Under the pieces are notes generated by a model. That model did not search any database. It was not told the origin of the DNA and was given only the letters and a program-made list of their open reading frames with translations. From positions 99,193 to 163,192 of the forward strand of contig NZ_BMRK01000009.1 in the NCBI RefSeq assembly GCF_014648595.1: a DNA stretch of 64,000 nt, given 5' to 3'. Positions within the stretch are counted from its first letter, which is position 1. The number at the start of each line of letters is the position of its first letter. The DNA is from Nocardioides luteus. GTDB lineage: Bacteria > Actinomycetota > Actinomycetes > Propionibacteriales > Nocardioidaceae. The position numbers and the translations under genes were made by a program. Below are positions 18,278 to 26,280 of the stretch, in pieces.

Positions 18278-19630
18278 ATGGGGGACTACAGAAGATTCAG
18301 GTACGTCAGACGGGTGCTCGGTGTCAGCTTGATCTCCGGCGTGGTCGGTGTCGCGGGCATGGTGGTCCCGAGCCCCGCAGCCGCCGCCAACCCGGTCACG
18401 CCGGGCAACTTCACCGGCTTCGGCTTCGACCAGTGCAACGCGCCGTCCCAGACGGCGATGGACCGCTGGTGGAAGCACTCCAACTTCGGCGCGGTCGGCA
18501 TCTACATCGCCGGGAACTCCCGCGGCTGCCGCAAGCAGACCAACCTCAGCGCGACCTGGGTCCGCAAGCAGCAGGCCCGCGGGTGGCGGCTGCTGCCGAT
18601 CACGCTCGGACCGCAGGCCTCGTGCAACCCGCATTTCCCGCGCTATCGCGACGACCCGCGGATCAGCGCGAAGTCGACCAACCAGTACGCCGCCGCGAAG
18701 AGCCAGGGCGTCAAGCAGGCGAACGCGACCGCCGACGCGGCCAAGCGCTACGGCATCGCTCGCGGCAGCACGATGTTCTACGACCTCGAGGGCTTCGACA
18801 TCCGCAACAAGCGGTGCCGTGAGTCGGCGATGTGGTTCGTCTCGGCCTGGAGCCACCGGATCAAGAAGCTCGGCTACCGCCCGGCGATGTACTCCAGCGC
18901 CTCCTCCGGCATCAAGGCGATGTGGGACGTCTGGCACGCCCAGCCGCGCGGCTTCGTCTACCCCGCCGACATCTGGATCGCCGACTGGGACGGTCGCGCC
19001 GGCACCTCGACGAAGTACATCCCCGCCAAGCCGTGGAGCCCGCACCGAAGGGTCAAGCAGTACCGCGGCCCCCACAAGGAGACCCACGGCGGCGTCACGA
19101 TCGAGATCGACTCCAACTACGTCGACGTCGGTCGCGGCTCGTCCGCCCGGGCGATGACCCACTGCGGTGGCGTCCCGGTCAGCTTCACCAGCTACCCCGA
19201 GCTGAAGCCCCGCACCAGCTCCTACCAGCCCTCACCCGTCTACGTGAAGGCGCTCGAGTGCATGCTGCGCGAGCGCGGCGGATTCCGCGGTCCCATCGAC
19301 GGGACGTACGACGCGGGGCTGGTCCGGTCGGTCAACGCCTGGCAGCGCTCGCACGGGCTGTCGGTGCGCAAGACCTGGACGAGGGCCGCCTGGAAGACGC
19401 TGTGGGCCGCCAACAGCCGCCCGCTCCTCAAGCGCGGCTCCACCGGCGAGCGCGTCCGCGACCTCCAGCGCGCCCTCAACGCCACCACCGCCCGCGAGCG
19501 CGCGAAGGTCACCGGCACCCTCGACTGGAACACCCACGTCGCCCTCGTCGCCTACCAGAAGCGCCTCGGCCGCACCGCCAACGGGATGGCCACCGAGGTC
19601 ACCTGGTACGACCTGGCCCACGGCCGCTGA
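18278..19630 (+). CDS. Secreted DUF1906 (Rv2525c-like) protein with two peptidoglycan-binding domains
   Basis: A 450-residue exported protein. The N terminus has a twin arginine followed by a hydrophobic stretch (VRRVLGVSLISGVVG, then AAAA), which could be a Tat signal as in the family member Rv2525c. A DUF1906 glycoside-hydrolase-like TIM-barrel domain (about 45-285) starts GFGFDQCNAPS and contains YIAGNSRGC, FYDLEGFD and IWIADWDG. Two PG_binding_1-like repeats follow (about 315-375 and 385-448). The fold suggests action on, or binding to, cell-wall glycans; activity is unproven for the family. A 15-bp hairpin lies 10 nt after the stop. Confidence 0.9.
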   Translation: MGDYRRFRYVRRVLGVSLISGVVGVAGMVVPSPAAAANPVTPGNFTGFGFDQCNAPSQTAMDRWWKHSNFGAVGIYIAGNSRGCRKQTNLSATWVRKQQARGWRLLPITLGPQASCNPHFPRYRDDPRISAKSTNQYAAAKSQGVKQANATADAAKRYGIARGSTMFYDLEGFDIRNKRCRESAMWFVSAWSHRIKKLGYRPAMYSSASSGIKAMWDVWHAQPRGFVYPADIWIADWDGRAGTSTKYIPAKPWSPHRRVKQYRGPHKETHGGVTIEIDSNYVDVGRGSSARAMTHCGGVPVSFTSYPELKPRTSSYQPSPVYVKALECMLRERGGFRGPIDGTYDAGLVRSVNAWQRSHGLSVRKTWTRAAWKTLWAANSRPLLKRGSTGERVRDLQRALNATTARERAKVTGTLDWNTHVALVAYQKRLGRTANGMATEVTWYDLAHGR

Positions 19631-19640
19631 GTCCCGAGCT

Positions 19641-19680
19641 GTGAAGCCGAGCGTGGCCCATCGGTCACGCTCGGCTTCAC
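19641..19680. terminator. 40-bp perfect hairpin, copy 1 of a three-copy family; bidirectional terminator
   Basis: GTGAAGCCGAGCGTG (19641-19655) pairs perfectly with 19666-19680 across a 10-nt loop. It lies between convergent genes, and the stop codon of the minus-strand lipoprotein gene is inside the right arm. Related copies are at 36956-36995 and 39573-39612, with the ATGGGY loop core conserved in one orientation. Confidence 0.75.
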
Positions 19681-20300
19681 AACTCCTCGGGGTCCGAGCA
19701 GAACAGGTGCTGATCGGCACTCGCATGCCCGACGGTCCGGGTGCCGTCCTCCTCCGTGCGCGGAGTCATCGACTCAGGGAACGGCGAGGAGACCACGCCG
19801 AGGCAGAACCGGACCTCCTCGACGTCGCTCGGCACCGACAGCGTCCCCGAACCGAAGTCGTTCCCGAACGGATGGAACCAGGTCAGTGGAAGCGCCGACC
19901 TCACGTCGACCTCTACGGTCTCCCCCGGCTTCACCATCGTGACTCCGACTCTCGGGACTGACTCCCAGATGTGGTCCGACTCCGGGAAGCCGAAGAGCGC
20001 CTGCGACAGCAGGGCTCCGCCGCCCGCGTCCTCGGTGACGTACGCCGTGTCCTCGCGGTGGCGGACACCACCACCCGACGGCACCGCCGGCCGGTTGACG
20101 AGCATCAGCGGCTCGTCACCATCGTTGGAGAACCGGTAGCGCACCTCGACCTCGGTGTTCCCGGGCGTCACTTCGACGTCGAAGCGCGCCTCGGGCGCGG
20201 AGGCGGTGCTCGACGGCCCGTGCTCGCCATATGGCTCGTCATGCGCGCAGCCGCTGAGGGCCAGCATCAGCGCGACTGCCGGAACGAAGACGCGGACCAT
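19677..20300 (-). CDS. Putative lipoprotein, paralogue of the upstream lipoprotein
   Basis: A 207-residue protein with a type II signal peptide: hydrophobic VFVPAVALMLA followed by lipobox LSGC. The mature part is a beta-rich domain with an early VTPGNTEVEVRYRFSNDGDEPL segment and a C-terminal EEVRFCLGVV...LFCSDPEEL region carrying two cysteines. The preceding gene ends EEVIFCVGVL...IFCSDPVPLG, so the two are tandem paralogues. Start ATG 20300 overlaps the upstream stop as TGATG, implying translational coupling. Function is unknown; it is likely anchored to the outer face of the membrane. Confidence 0.82.
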   Translation of the reverse strand: MVRVFVPAVALMLALSGCAHDEPYGEHGPSSTASAPEARFDVEVTPGNTEVEVRYRFSNDGDEPLMLVNRPAVPSGGGVRHREDTAYVTEDAGGGALLSQALFGFPESDHIWESVPRVGVTMVKPGETVEVDVRSALPLTWFHPFGNDFGSGTLSVPSDVEEVRFCLGVVSSPFPESMTPRTEEDGTRTVGHASADQHLFCSDPEEL

Positions 20301-20911
20301 CAGCCCAGGGGTACCGGGTCCGAGCAGAAGATCTGCTGGGCCTCGGCGGCTGAGTCGGAATGGGCGAGACCGGTCATCTCGGTCGGCACACCCTCGGGGT
20401 AGACGTCGCGGAGGTCGAGGACACCGACACAGAAGATGACCTCCTCTACCGAGTCCGGAAGCTTCGGGACCGAGTCGTCGGTGAACGGGCGGTACTCGTC
20501 GAGCGGAAGCGGCACGCTTACGTCTCGCCTCAGCTCCTCGCCCGCCGCCACCTCGGCCCAACCGACCGCCGGCATCTGGGCAAACGTCTTGTCGTCCGGC
20601 AGCGCGAAGACCCGCTTGCTCACCTCGGCCCGATCGCCGCCGCTGCCCAGGACGTAGACCGTGTTGGCCGATTTCGCCTGCAGCGACCCGTTGGCGTACG
20701 CCGGAATCGCGTCGACCACGTAGACATCGACGTCAGCGCGGTTCGCTACCCGATAGCTGACCTCGAGCGCACTGCCCGAGCGAGTGACCTCGGACTCGAA
20801 CCGGACGCCGTCGACCTCCCGCTCGCCCTCCGGAACCTTCGCACAACCAGCCGTGACGAGACCTCCGACCATCAGCGAAGCCCCGAGCAGGGTCGATCTG
20901 GTGGCGGTCAC
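20300..20911 (-). CDS. Putative lipoprotein (first of tandem pair)
   Basis: With GTG 20911 as start the product is 203 residues with an N-terminal signal ending in lipobox VTAGC, followed by a domain paralogous to the next gene (SALEVSYRVANRADVDVYVVD; EEVIFCVGVLDL; IFCSDP). The same frame is open to an ATG at 21049 that overlaps the stop of the stress-protein gene as ATGA; that start would place 46 residues before the signal, which would spoil lipoprotein export, so the shorter form is preferred. Function is unknown. Confidence 0.75.
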   Translation of the reverse strand: MTATRSTLLGASLMVGGLVTAGCAKVPEGEREVDGVRFESEVTRSGSALEVSYRVANRADVDVYVVDAIPAYANGSLQAKSANTVYVLGSGGDRAEVSKRVFALPDDKTFAQMPAVGWAEVAAGEELRRDVSVPLPLDEYRPFTDDSVPKLPDSVEEVIFCVGVLDLRDVYPEGVPTEMTGLAHSDSAAEAQQIFCSDPVPLG

Positions 20912-21045
20912 TGTGCGAGGCTCCGATCCCGGGTCGATCAGCTCGGGCGTGCTGAAGTGTGCGGCGAGCTCTTCCCTTGAACACGCGCGGCCACCCCGAA
21001 ACGTCGCACTCGCCCCGAAATCCGGGACGATGTCGTGCAGCCGCG

Positions 21046-21552
21046 TCATGATAACGGGTTGGGCAGGGCGCCGGGGAGCTCCGCGAGGAGGTCGCGGGCG
21101 CGGGCGGCGACCTTGTGCTCGACCAGCACCTCGTACTTGGTCGGCACCACGACCTTCACGCTCGAGAAGTCGCGGGTGCCACGGGTGGCGGCGTAGCCGA
21201 TCAGCGACCAGATCAGGCCGAAGACGACGCCGAGGAGCACCGTCGAGAGCAGGATGAAGAGGAAGTTCTCGCCGCCGAAGAGCGACATGATCAGGCCGAC
21301 GAAGACGCCGAGCCAGGCGCCGGAGAGGACACCGGCGAGGGCGACCTTGCTCCAGGTGAGGCGGCCGGTGATCCGCTCGATCTGCTTCAGCTCGGTGCCG
21401 ACGATCATGCAGTTCTCGACCGGGAACTCCTTGTCGGCGAGGAAGTCGACCGTCTTCTGCGCAGCCGCGTAGTCGTCGTAGGTCGCGAGCGACTGAGGGA
21501 ACTCCAGCTTCAGCGGGCGCTGCGGGCCGCTGACCGGCGAAGAGAAGGACAT
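21046..21552 (-). CDS. General stress protein 17M-like (YflT-type) membrane protein
   Basis: A 168-residue protein with the GSP17M/YflT N-terminal domain (SLATYDDYAAAQKTVDFLAD, FPVENCMIVGTELKQIERITGR) followed by two hydrophobic helices (about 75-95 and 98-120) and a short C-terminal cytosolic part (VLVEHKVAARARDLL). Such proteins are annotated as general stress proteins; the molecular role is unknown. ATG 21552 is preceded by GGGAG. It may head a run with the two lipoprotein genes downstream on the same strand. Confidence 0.82.
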   Translation of the reverse strand: MSFSSPVSGPQRPLKLEFPQSLATYDDYAAAQKTVDFLADKEFPVENCMIVGTELKQIERITGRLTWSKVALAGVLSGAWLGVFVGLIMSLFGGENFLFILLSTVLLGVVFGLIWSLIGYAATRGTRDFSSVKVVVPTKYEVLVEHKVAARARDLLAELPGALPNPLS

Positions 21553-21587
21553 ACTCCCAGTGTGCCGCAGACCGGGCGGGAAACGCG

Positions 21588-22139
21588 TCAGCTCTTGAGC
21601 ACGCCGTTGGCGATGACGTCGAGCATGGGACGTACGTCCTCGGGCTCGAGCGAGGCCTGGTCGGCCATGGTCGCGACGCCGCCGAGGAGGCGGCAGACAT
21701 CCAGGTTGTCGACGTCCTCGCGGAGCGCGTCGCCGGCAGCGATGGCGTCGAGGACGCGCTCGTTCGCGTCGGCGTAGGCCTGACACTTCGTACGCAGCGG
21801 GGAGTCCTGGCAGCCGAGGGAGGCCGTGATCTTGGCGGCGGCGCCCTGGTTGCGGGTCAGCAGGGCGATGTACTCCTCGAACCAGGCGAGCAGCTTCTCC
21901 CGACAGCCGCCCTCGGTCGCGAGGGCCTTGTCGACGTGGGTGAAGACCTCTTCGATCCACGAGGAGAAGATCGCCTCGTGGAGCGCCTCCCGCGTCGGGA
22001 AATGGCGATAGAGGGTGCCGGGGCCGACGCCTGCGCGGCGGGCGACCTCGTCGAGCGGGGCGTCGAGACCGCGCTCCTTGAACACCGCATGAGCGACCTC
22101 GATCAGCCGCTCGCGGTTGCGCTGCGCGTCGGCTCTCAT
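21588..22139 (-). CDS. TetR/AcrR family regulator
   Basis: A 183-residue repressor with HTH at about 10-50 (LDEVARRAGVGPGTLYRHFPTREAL) and a TetR C-terminal ligand domain. A strong GAGGAGG lies five nt before ATG 22139. It is divergent from a DHA2 exporter gene across 175 nt containing two near-identical 17-bp palindromes, so it almost certainly represses the exporter; whether it also represses itself depends on its promoter. The inducer is unknown. Confidence 0.9.
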   Translation of the reverse strand: MRADAQRNRERLIEVAHAVFKERGLDAPLDEVARRAGVGPGTLYRHFPTREALHEAIFSSWIEEVFTHVDKALATEGGCREKLLAWFEEYIALLTRNQGAAAKITASLGCQDSPLRTKCQAYADANERVLDAIAAGDALREDVDNLDVCRLLGGVATMADQASLEPEDVRPMLDVIANGVLKS

Positions 22140-22225
22140 CTTGACCTCCTCAGTGGCACCCGTCGGGCGTGCCGGGGCCTCAAGTTAACAGCAAGCACCG
22201 CTCGAAGAACTAAATAGATTGCCAA

Positions 22226-22274
22226 CCGGAGACACTCTCCGGTAGTGTTCCAATCAAGCGGAGACTTCCTCCGC
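22226..22274. promoter_or_regulatory. Twin 17-bp operators between TetR gene and DHA2 exporter
   Basis: CCGGAGACACTCTCCGG (22226-22242) and GCGGAGACTTCCTCCGC (22258-22274) share the plan SCGGAGAC-NNN-CTCCGS and lie 32 bp apart centre to centre, about three helical turns, on the exporter side of the gap. Symmetry, matched length and spacing fit a pair of TetR-dimer sites. Confidence 0.65.
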
Positions 22275-22314
22275 TTCACTGTACTCCTTCTCCGTCTCCA
22301 ACAGGAGCTCTCGA

Positions 22315-23763
22315 ATGACATCCACCGTGGCACCACCCACGCCACCCCCGGCCCCGACGGCCGCCAGAGCGGCCGGCGCCGGGATCGCCCTGGTCCTGGT
22401 CGCCCAGCTGATGATCGTGCTCGACTCCGCGGTCGTGAACGTCGCACTCCCCCGGATCGCCGCCGACCTCGAGTTCACGCCGGCCGCCCTCACCTGGGTC
22501 CTCAACGGCTACACCCTCGCCTTCGGAGGCCTGCTGCTTCTCGGCGGCCGGCTCGGTGACGTCTTCGGTCGTCGCCGCATGTTCATCATCGGACTCTCCG
22601 TCTTCACCCTCTTCTCTCTCGCGGGCGGTCTCGCGCCGACCGACGACCTGCTGGTCTTCGCCCGCGCGCTGCAAGGCTTCGGCGCCGCCATCGCCGCACC
22701 TCAGGTGCTCGCCCTGCTCACCACCTCGGCGAAGGACGAGGCCGGGCGGGCGCGGGCGATCGCGCTCTTCGCGGCCGTCTCCTCCAGCGGTGCGTCGATC
22801 GGCCTGATCCTCGGCGGCATCCTCACCGACATCGCGTCGTGGCGCTGGACGCTGTTCATCAACGTGCCGATCGGCCTCGTCGTCCTCGCCCTCGTCGGCC
22901 GGCTCGTCTCCGAGACCGACCGTCGGCCGGGACGCTTCGACGTCGTCGGCGCGCTGACCGCCACCGGCGGTGCGGCCGCGATCGTCTGGTCGCTGATCGG
23001 CGCACCCGAGCACGGCTGGGCCTCCCCCCGCACCATCGGCGGCATCGCGGTCGGCCTGCTCCTGCTGGTCGCCCTCGTACTCACCGAGCGCCGGGTCGCT
23101 CACCCGCTGCTGCGGCTCCAGCTCTTCACCAGCCACCGCCGCGTCGCCGCGCTCGTCGCCACCCTCGGTCTGGTCGGGGCGCAGTTCTCTACGTTCTACC
23201 TGACCGTGATCTACCTGCAGGGCGTGCTCGGCCTCGGTCCGCTCGCCTCGGGGCTGGCCTTCCTGCCGCTGTCCCTGACGATCTTCACGATGTCCCGCAT
23301 CGCTCCGCGGATCGCAGGGCGGATCGGGATGCACCGGGTGCTGGTGGTCGGCGCCGTCGGTCTCACCGCGTCGTTCGTCTGGCTGAGCACGCTGTCCGAG
23401 ACGAGCACGTACGCCGGTGCCGTGCTGGCTCCGTTCATCCTCAACGGCGCCTTCGCCTCGCTCGTCTTCACCTCCACCACGGCCCTCGCCCTGGAGGGCG
23501 TCGACGCCGCCCACGCCGGCTCCGCTTCGGGTCTGGTGCAGACCATGCAGCAGCTCGGCGGCTCGATCGGCCTGGCCGTGATCGCCTCGGTCTACGTCGC
23601 CAACGGCACCCCCGGCGAGGTCGTACCCGGCCTCCGCGAGGCCTTCCTCGCCGCGGCCTCCCTCGCGGCGATCGGCATCATCGCCTCGCTCACGCTGGTC
23701 ATCCGGCGGCCGACCCGGGTGCCTGCGTACGCTCCGGAGCCGGTGGTCGCCGCGGCGGAGTGA
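22315..23763 (+). CDS. MFS exporter, DHA2 family
   Basis: A 482-residue protein with about 14 predicted helices. Typical features are LDSAVVNVALPRIAADLEF in the first helix, GGRLGDVFGRRRMF (motif A) and LQGFGAAIAAPQVLAL. It should be a proton-driven exporter of drugs or toxic metabolites. AGGAG lies eight nt before the ATG. Divergent TetR and twin palindromes upstream suggest substrate-induced expression. A perfect 16-bp-arm palindrome follows the stop and separates it from convergent purQ. Confidence 0.92.
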   Translation: MTSTVAPPTPPPAPTAARAAGAGIALVLVAQLMIVLDSAVVNVALPRIAADLEFTPAALTWVLNGYTLAFGGLLLLGGRLGDVFGRRRMFIIGLSVFTLFSLAGGLAPTDDLLVFARALQGFGAAIAAPQVLALLTTSAKDEAGRARAIALFAAVSSSGASIGLILGGILTDIASWRWTLFINVPIGLVVLALVGRLVSETDRRPGRFDVVGALTATGGAAAIVWSLIGAPEHGWASPRTIGGIAVGLLLLVALVLTERRVAHPLLRLQLFTSHRRVAALVATLGLVGAQFSTFYLTVIYLQGVLGLGPLASGLAFLPLSLTIFTMSRIAPRIAGRIGMHRVLVVGAVGLTASFVWLSTLSETSTYAGAVLAPFILNGAFASLVFTSTTALALEGVDAAHAGSASGLVQTMQQLGGSIGLAVIASVYVANGTPGEVVPGLREAFLAAASLAAIGIIASLTLVIRRPTRVPAYAPEPVVAAAE

Positions 23764-23790
23764 GCACACCGACCGCTCGGTGGAACCCGA

Positions 23791-23822
23791 ACGGCCCGGC
23801 TCGCGATCGCGAGCCGGGCCGT
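23791..23822. terminator. Bidirectional terminator between exporter and purQ
   Basis: A perfect 32-bp palindrome (16-bp arms, beginning ACGGCCCGGCTCGCGA) followed on the plus strand by TTT. It ends convergent transcripts of the DHA2 gene and purQ. Confidence 0.8.
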
Positions 23823-23837
23823 TTCAGGTGCCGATGA

Positions 23838-24506
23838 TCAGGCGAAGGCCTTCTCGGCCAGCGAGGTGAAGAAGCCGAGCCCGTCGGTGCCGGAGCCGGT
23901 GAGCCTCTCGACGGCGTGCTCGGGGTGGGGCATCAGGCCGACGACGTTGCCGGCCTCGTTGGTGATGCCGGCGATGTCGTTGATCGAGCCGTTGGGGTTG
24001 ACGTCGACGTAGCGTGCGACGATGCGGCCCTCGCCCTCGAGGCGCTTGACGGTCTCGTCGTCGGCGACGTACTGCCCCTCGCCGTTCTTCAGCGGGACGA
24101 CGATCTCCTGGTCCTTCCTGAACGCGGAGGTCCAGGCGGTCGAGGCGTTCTCGATGCGCAGCTTCTGGTCGCGGCAGATGAACTTGAGGTGGTCGTTGCG
24201 CAGCAGGCCGCCGGGGAGCAGGTGAGACTCCACCAGCATCTGGAAGCCGTTGCAGATGCCGAGGACCGGGAGACCCTTCTGGGCACCCTCGATGACCTCG
24301 GTCATGATCGGTGCGAACCGCGAGATGGCACCGCAGCGCAGGTAGTCGCCGTAGGAGAAGCCGCCCGGCAGGATCACCGCGTCGACACCCTGCAGGTCGT
24401 GGTCGCCGTGCCAGAGCGCGACGGCCTCGTTGCCCCCGACGCGCACGGCGCGCTGGGCGTCGACGTCGTCGAGCGTGCCCGGGAAGGTGATGACGCCGAT
24501 CTTCAC
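23838..24506 (-). CDS. purQ: Phosphoribosylformylglycinamidine synthase subunit PurQ
   Basis: A 222-residue class I glutamine amidotransferase that feeds ammonia to PurL. The nucleophile is Cys in [12 protein letters not shown], and the His/Glu pair is in [29 protein letters not shown] is a family signature. The start overlaps the purS stop by 4 nt (ATGA), so purS-purQ is a coupled pair; purL is elsewhere in the window. Confidence 0.97.
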   Translation of the reverse strand: MKIGVITFPGTLDDVDAQRAVRVGGNEAVALWHGDHDLQGVDAVILPGGFSYGDYLRCGAISRFAPIMTEVIEGAQKGLPVLGICNGFQMLVESHLLPGGLLRNDHLKFICRDQKLRIENASTAWTSAFRKDQEIVVPLKNGEGQYVADDETVKRLEGEGRIVARYVDVNPNGSINDIAGITNEAGNVVGLMPHPEHAVERLTGSGTDGLGFFTSLAEKAFA

Positions 24507-24766
24507 TTGGCCATCTCCTCGGCGGGCTCCTCGACGCGCACGACGTAGTTCTCGATCACCGTGTTGGCCAGGAAGGTCTCGGCCAGCTTGTCGATCTGGG
24601 CGAGCGCCTCGTCGGTGACCTCGGGGATCTCCAGCTCGAACCGCTTGCCCTGACGGACCTCGGTGACCCCGGTGAACCCGAGCCGCGGCAGGGCGCCGAG
24701 GACGGCCTTCCCCTGCGGGTCGAGAATCTCGGGCTTGGGCATGACGTCGACGACAACGCGAGGCAT
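24503..24766 (-). CDS. purS: Phosphoribosylformylglycinamidine synthase subunit PurS
   Basis: An 87-residue PurS, the small subunit that docks PurQ to Pur[20 protein letters not shown] and [18 protein letters not shown] match the family. ATG 24766 has TAGACT six nt upstream (leaderless pattern). It is translationally coupled to purQ. The 79-nt gap to a divergent MFS gene holds leaderless-type -10 hexamers in both directions. Confidence 0.95.
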   Translation of the reverse strand: MPRVVVDVMPKPEILDPQGKAVLGALPRLGFTGVTEVRQGKRFELEIPEVTDEALAQIDKLAETFLANTVIENYVVRVEEPAEEMAK

Positions 24767-24845
24767 GGCTGCAGTCTAGGTCGGGCGAGCGCCCCGGACC
24801 TAAACCGTTCGCGCCTGGTCATCGCCGTCTTTACGATCGCTCCTC

Positions 24846-26066
24846 GTGCGCTCACTGCTGATCGACATCACGCCGCTGCGTACGTCGCCGGCGTTCCGTC
24901 GCTTCTTCATCGGGCGCGCAGTCTCCGGGATCGGTGGGCAGCTCACGGTCCTGGCAGTGATGTACCAGGTCTGGGAGGCGACCCACAGCCCGCTGTGGTC
25001 CGGCAGCGTCGCGATCGCCGAGCTCGTCCCGATGCTCGTCGTCGGCCTCTGGGGCGGCTCGATCGCGGACCGCGCCGACCGCCGCTCGATCCTGCTGGCG
25101 ACCAACGTGACCCAGCTGGTGCTGGCGCTGCTGTTGATGACGCAGGCTCTCTGGCTGGGCACCTCGGCGTCCTCTCTCGGTCCCGTGCTCGTGCTGGTCG
25201 CCCTGATGGCCGCCACCGGCGCGGTCGCCACCCCGGCGAGCCTGGGCCTGATCCCGCGCCTGCTCCCCGCCGACCAGGTCGCCGCCGGCCTCGCCCTCAA
25301 CCGGCTCGGATTCCAGGGGGCGGTGCTCCTCGGCCCGGCGCTGGGCGGGCTGGTCATCGGCTATGCCGGCCTGGAGATCGCGTACGCACTCGACGCCGCC
25401 TCCTTCGCTGCCGGGTTCCTCGGCGTCGTCGGTCTCCCCGCGCTCGCCCCCGTGACCCGCACCGGCGGCGGTGGTGTCCTCGACGGGCTGCGGTTCGCGG
25501 CCACCCAGCCCGTCGTACGCGGCGTGCTGCTCGTCGATCTGGCAGCCACCGTCCTGGCGATGCCGGTGAGCCTGTTCCCGCTGGTCAACGAGGAGAGGTT
25601 CGGTGGCGACCCGCGTACGCTCGGGCTCTTCCTGACCGCCATCGCGGTCGGCGGTGTCGCCGCCTCGCTCGTCTCGGGCTCGTTCACCCGGCGCAGCCGC
25701 CCCGGCGTGATCACGATCGGGGCCGCCGCCGTGTGGGGGCTCGCTCTCGGCCTCGTCGGTGTGGTCACCTCGCCCTGGCTCTGCCTCGCACTGCTCGCGG
25801 TCGCCGGCGCGGCCGACTCGGTCAGCGTCGTCACCCGCGGCACCCTGGTCCAGCTCGCTGTCCCCGACGACCTTCGCGGCCGCACCGCGGCGATCGAGAT
25901 GATCGTCGGTGCCGGCGGCCCGGAGGTCGGCAACCTCCGCGGTGGCGCGGTCGCCCAGCTCACCTCCGGCTCGTTCGCCCTGGTCAGCGGGGGCATCGCC
26001 TGCCTCCTCGCCCTCGCCGCCATCGGTGCGACCTCGCGCCCGATGCTCACCTTCCGCACTCGCTGA
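24846..26066 (+). CDS. MFS transporter, EntS-like (MFS_3) family
   Basis: A 406-residue protein with about 12 helices. It begins TSPAFRRFFIGRAVSGIGGQ, has the GLWGGSIADRADRRSILLAT motif-A loop and a PDDLRGRTAAIEMI segment, all typical of the EntS/MFS_3 group that includes siderophore and drug exporters. GTG 24846 has TACGAT eight nt upstream. The substrate is unknown. It is followed by a 214-nt gap with two hairpins before the convergent acyl-CoA ligase. Confidence 0.88.
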   Translation: MRSLLIDITPLRTSPAFRRFFIGRAVSGIGGQLTVLAVMYQVWEATHSPLWSGSVAIAELVPMLVVGLWGGSIADRADRRSILLATNVTQLVLALLLMTQALWLGTSASSLGPVLVLVALMAATGAVATPASLGLIPRLLPADQVAAGLALNRLGFQGAVLLGPALGGLVIGYAGLEIAYALDAASFAAGFLGVVGLPALAPVTRTGGGGVLDGLRFAATQPVVRGVLLVDLAATVLAMPVSLFPLVNEERFGGDPRTLGLFLTAIAVGGVAASLVSGSFTRRSRPGVITIGAAAVWGLALGLVGVVTSPWLCLALLAVAGAADSVSVVTRGTLVQLAVPDDLRGRTAAIEMIVGAGGPEVGNLRGGAVAQLTSGSFALVSGGIACLLALAAIGATSRPMLTFRTR

Positions 26067-26160
26067 GGGTGCCTCGCGGGCCGGGGTCCGCCGCCACCGA
26101 CTGATCGCCGGCCGGCATCGTCCTGACCGAGATGACCATCATGTGAGACAGCTGGAGGTC

Positions 26161-26242
26161 CTTGACGGGCACTTTGTGGACTTGTCGGGTGTTTCAGTGC
26201 CCGTCAAGTCCAGGGATACCCGGTCGACCGGGTATCCCTGGA
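26161..26242. repeat. Double-hairpin element between convergent genes
   Basis: CTTGACGGGCAC (26161-26172) pairs with GTGCCCGTCAAG (26197-26208) around a 24-nt loop. Immediately after it, 26209-26242 is a perfect loopless 34-bp palindrome with 17-bp arms centred on GGTCGACC. It may serve as a bidirectional terminator or be an inserted palindromic element. Confidence 0.7.
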
Positions 26243-26280
26243 CCCGAAGATCGCCAGCACCTGCCGGCGTACGAACCGAG

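Noticed and set aside
20912-21049. Separate small gene starting at the ATG that overlaps the stress-protein stop
   Set aside because: It stays in frame with the lipoprotein and has no independent stop, so it is treated as an alternative start of that gene.
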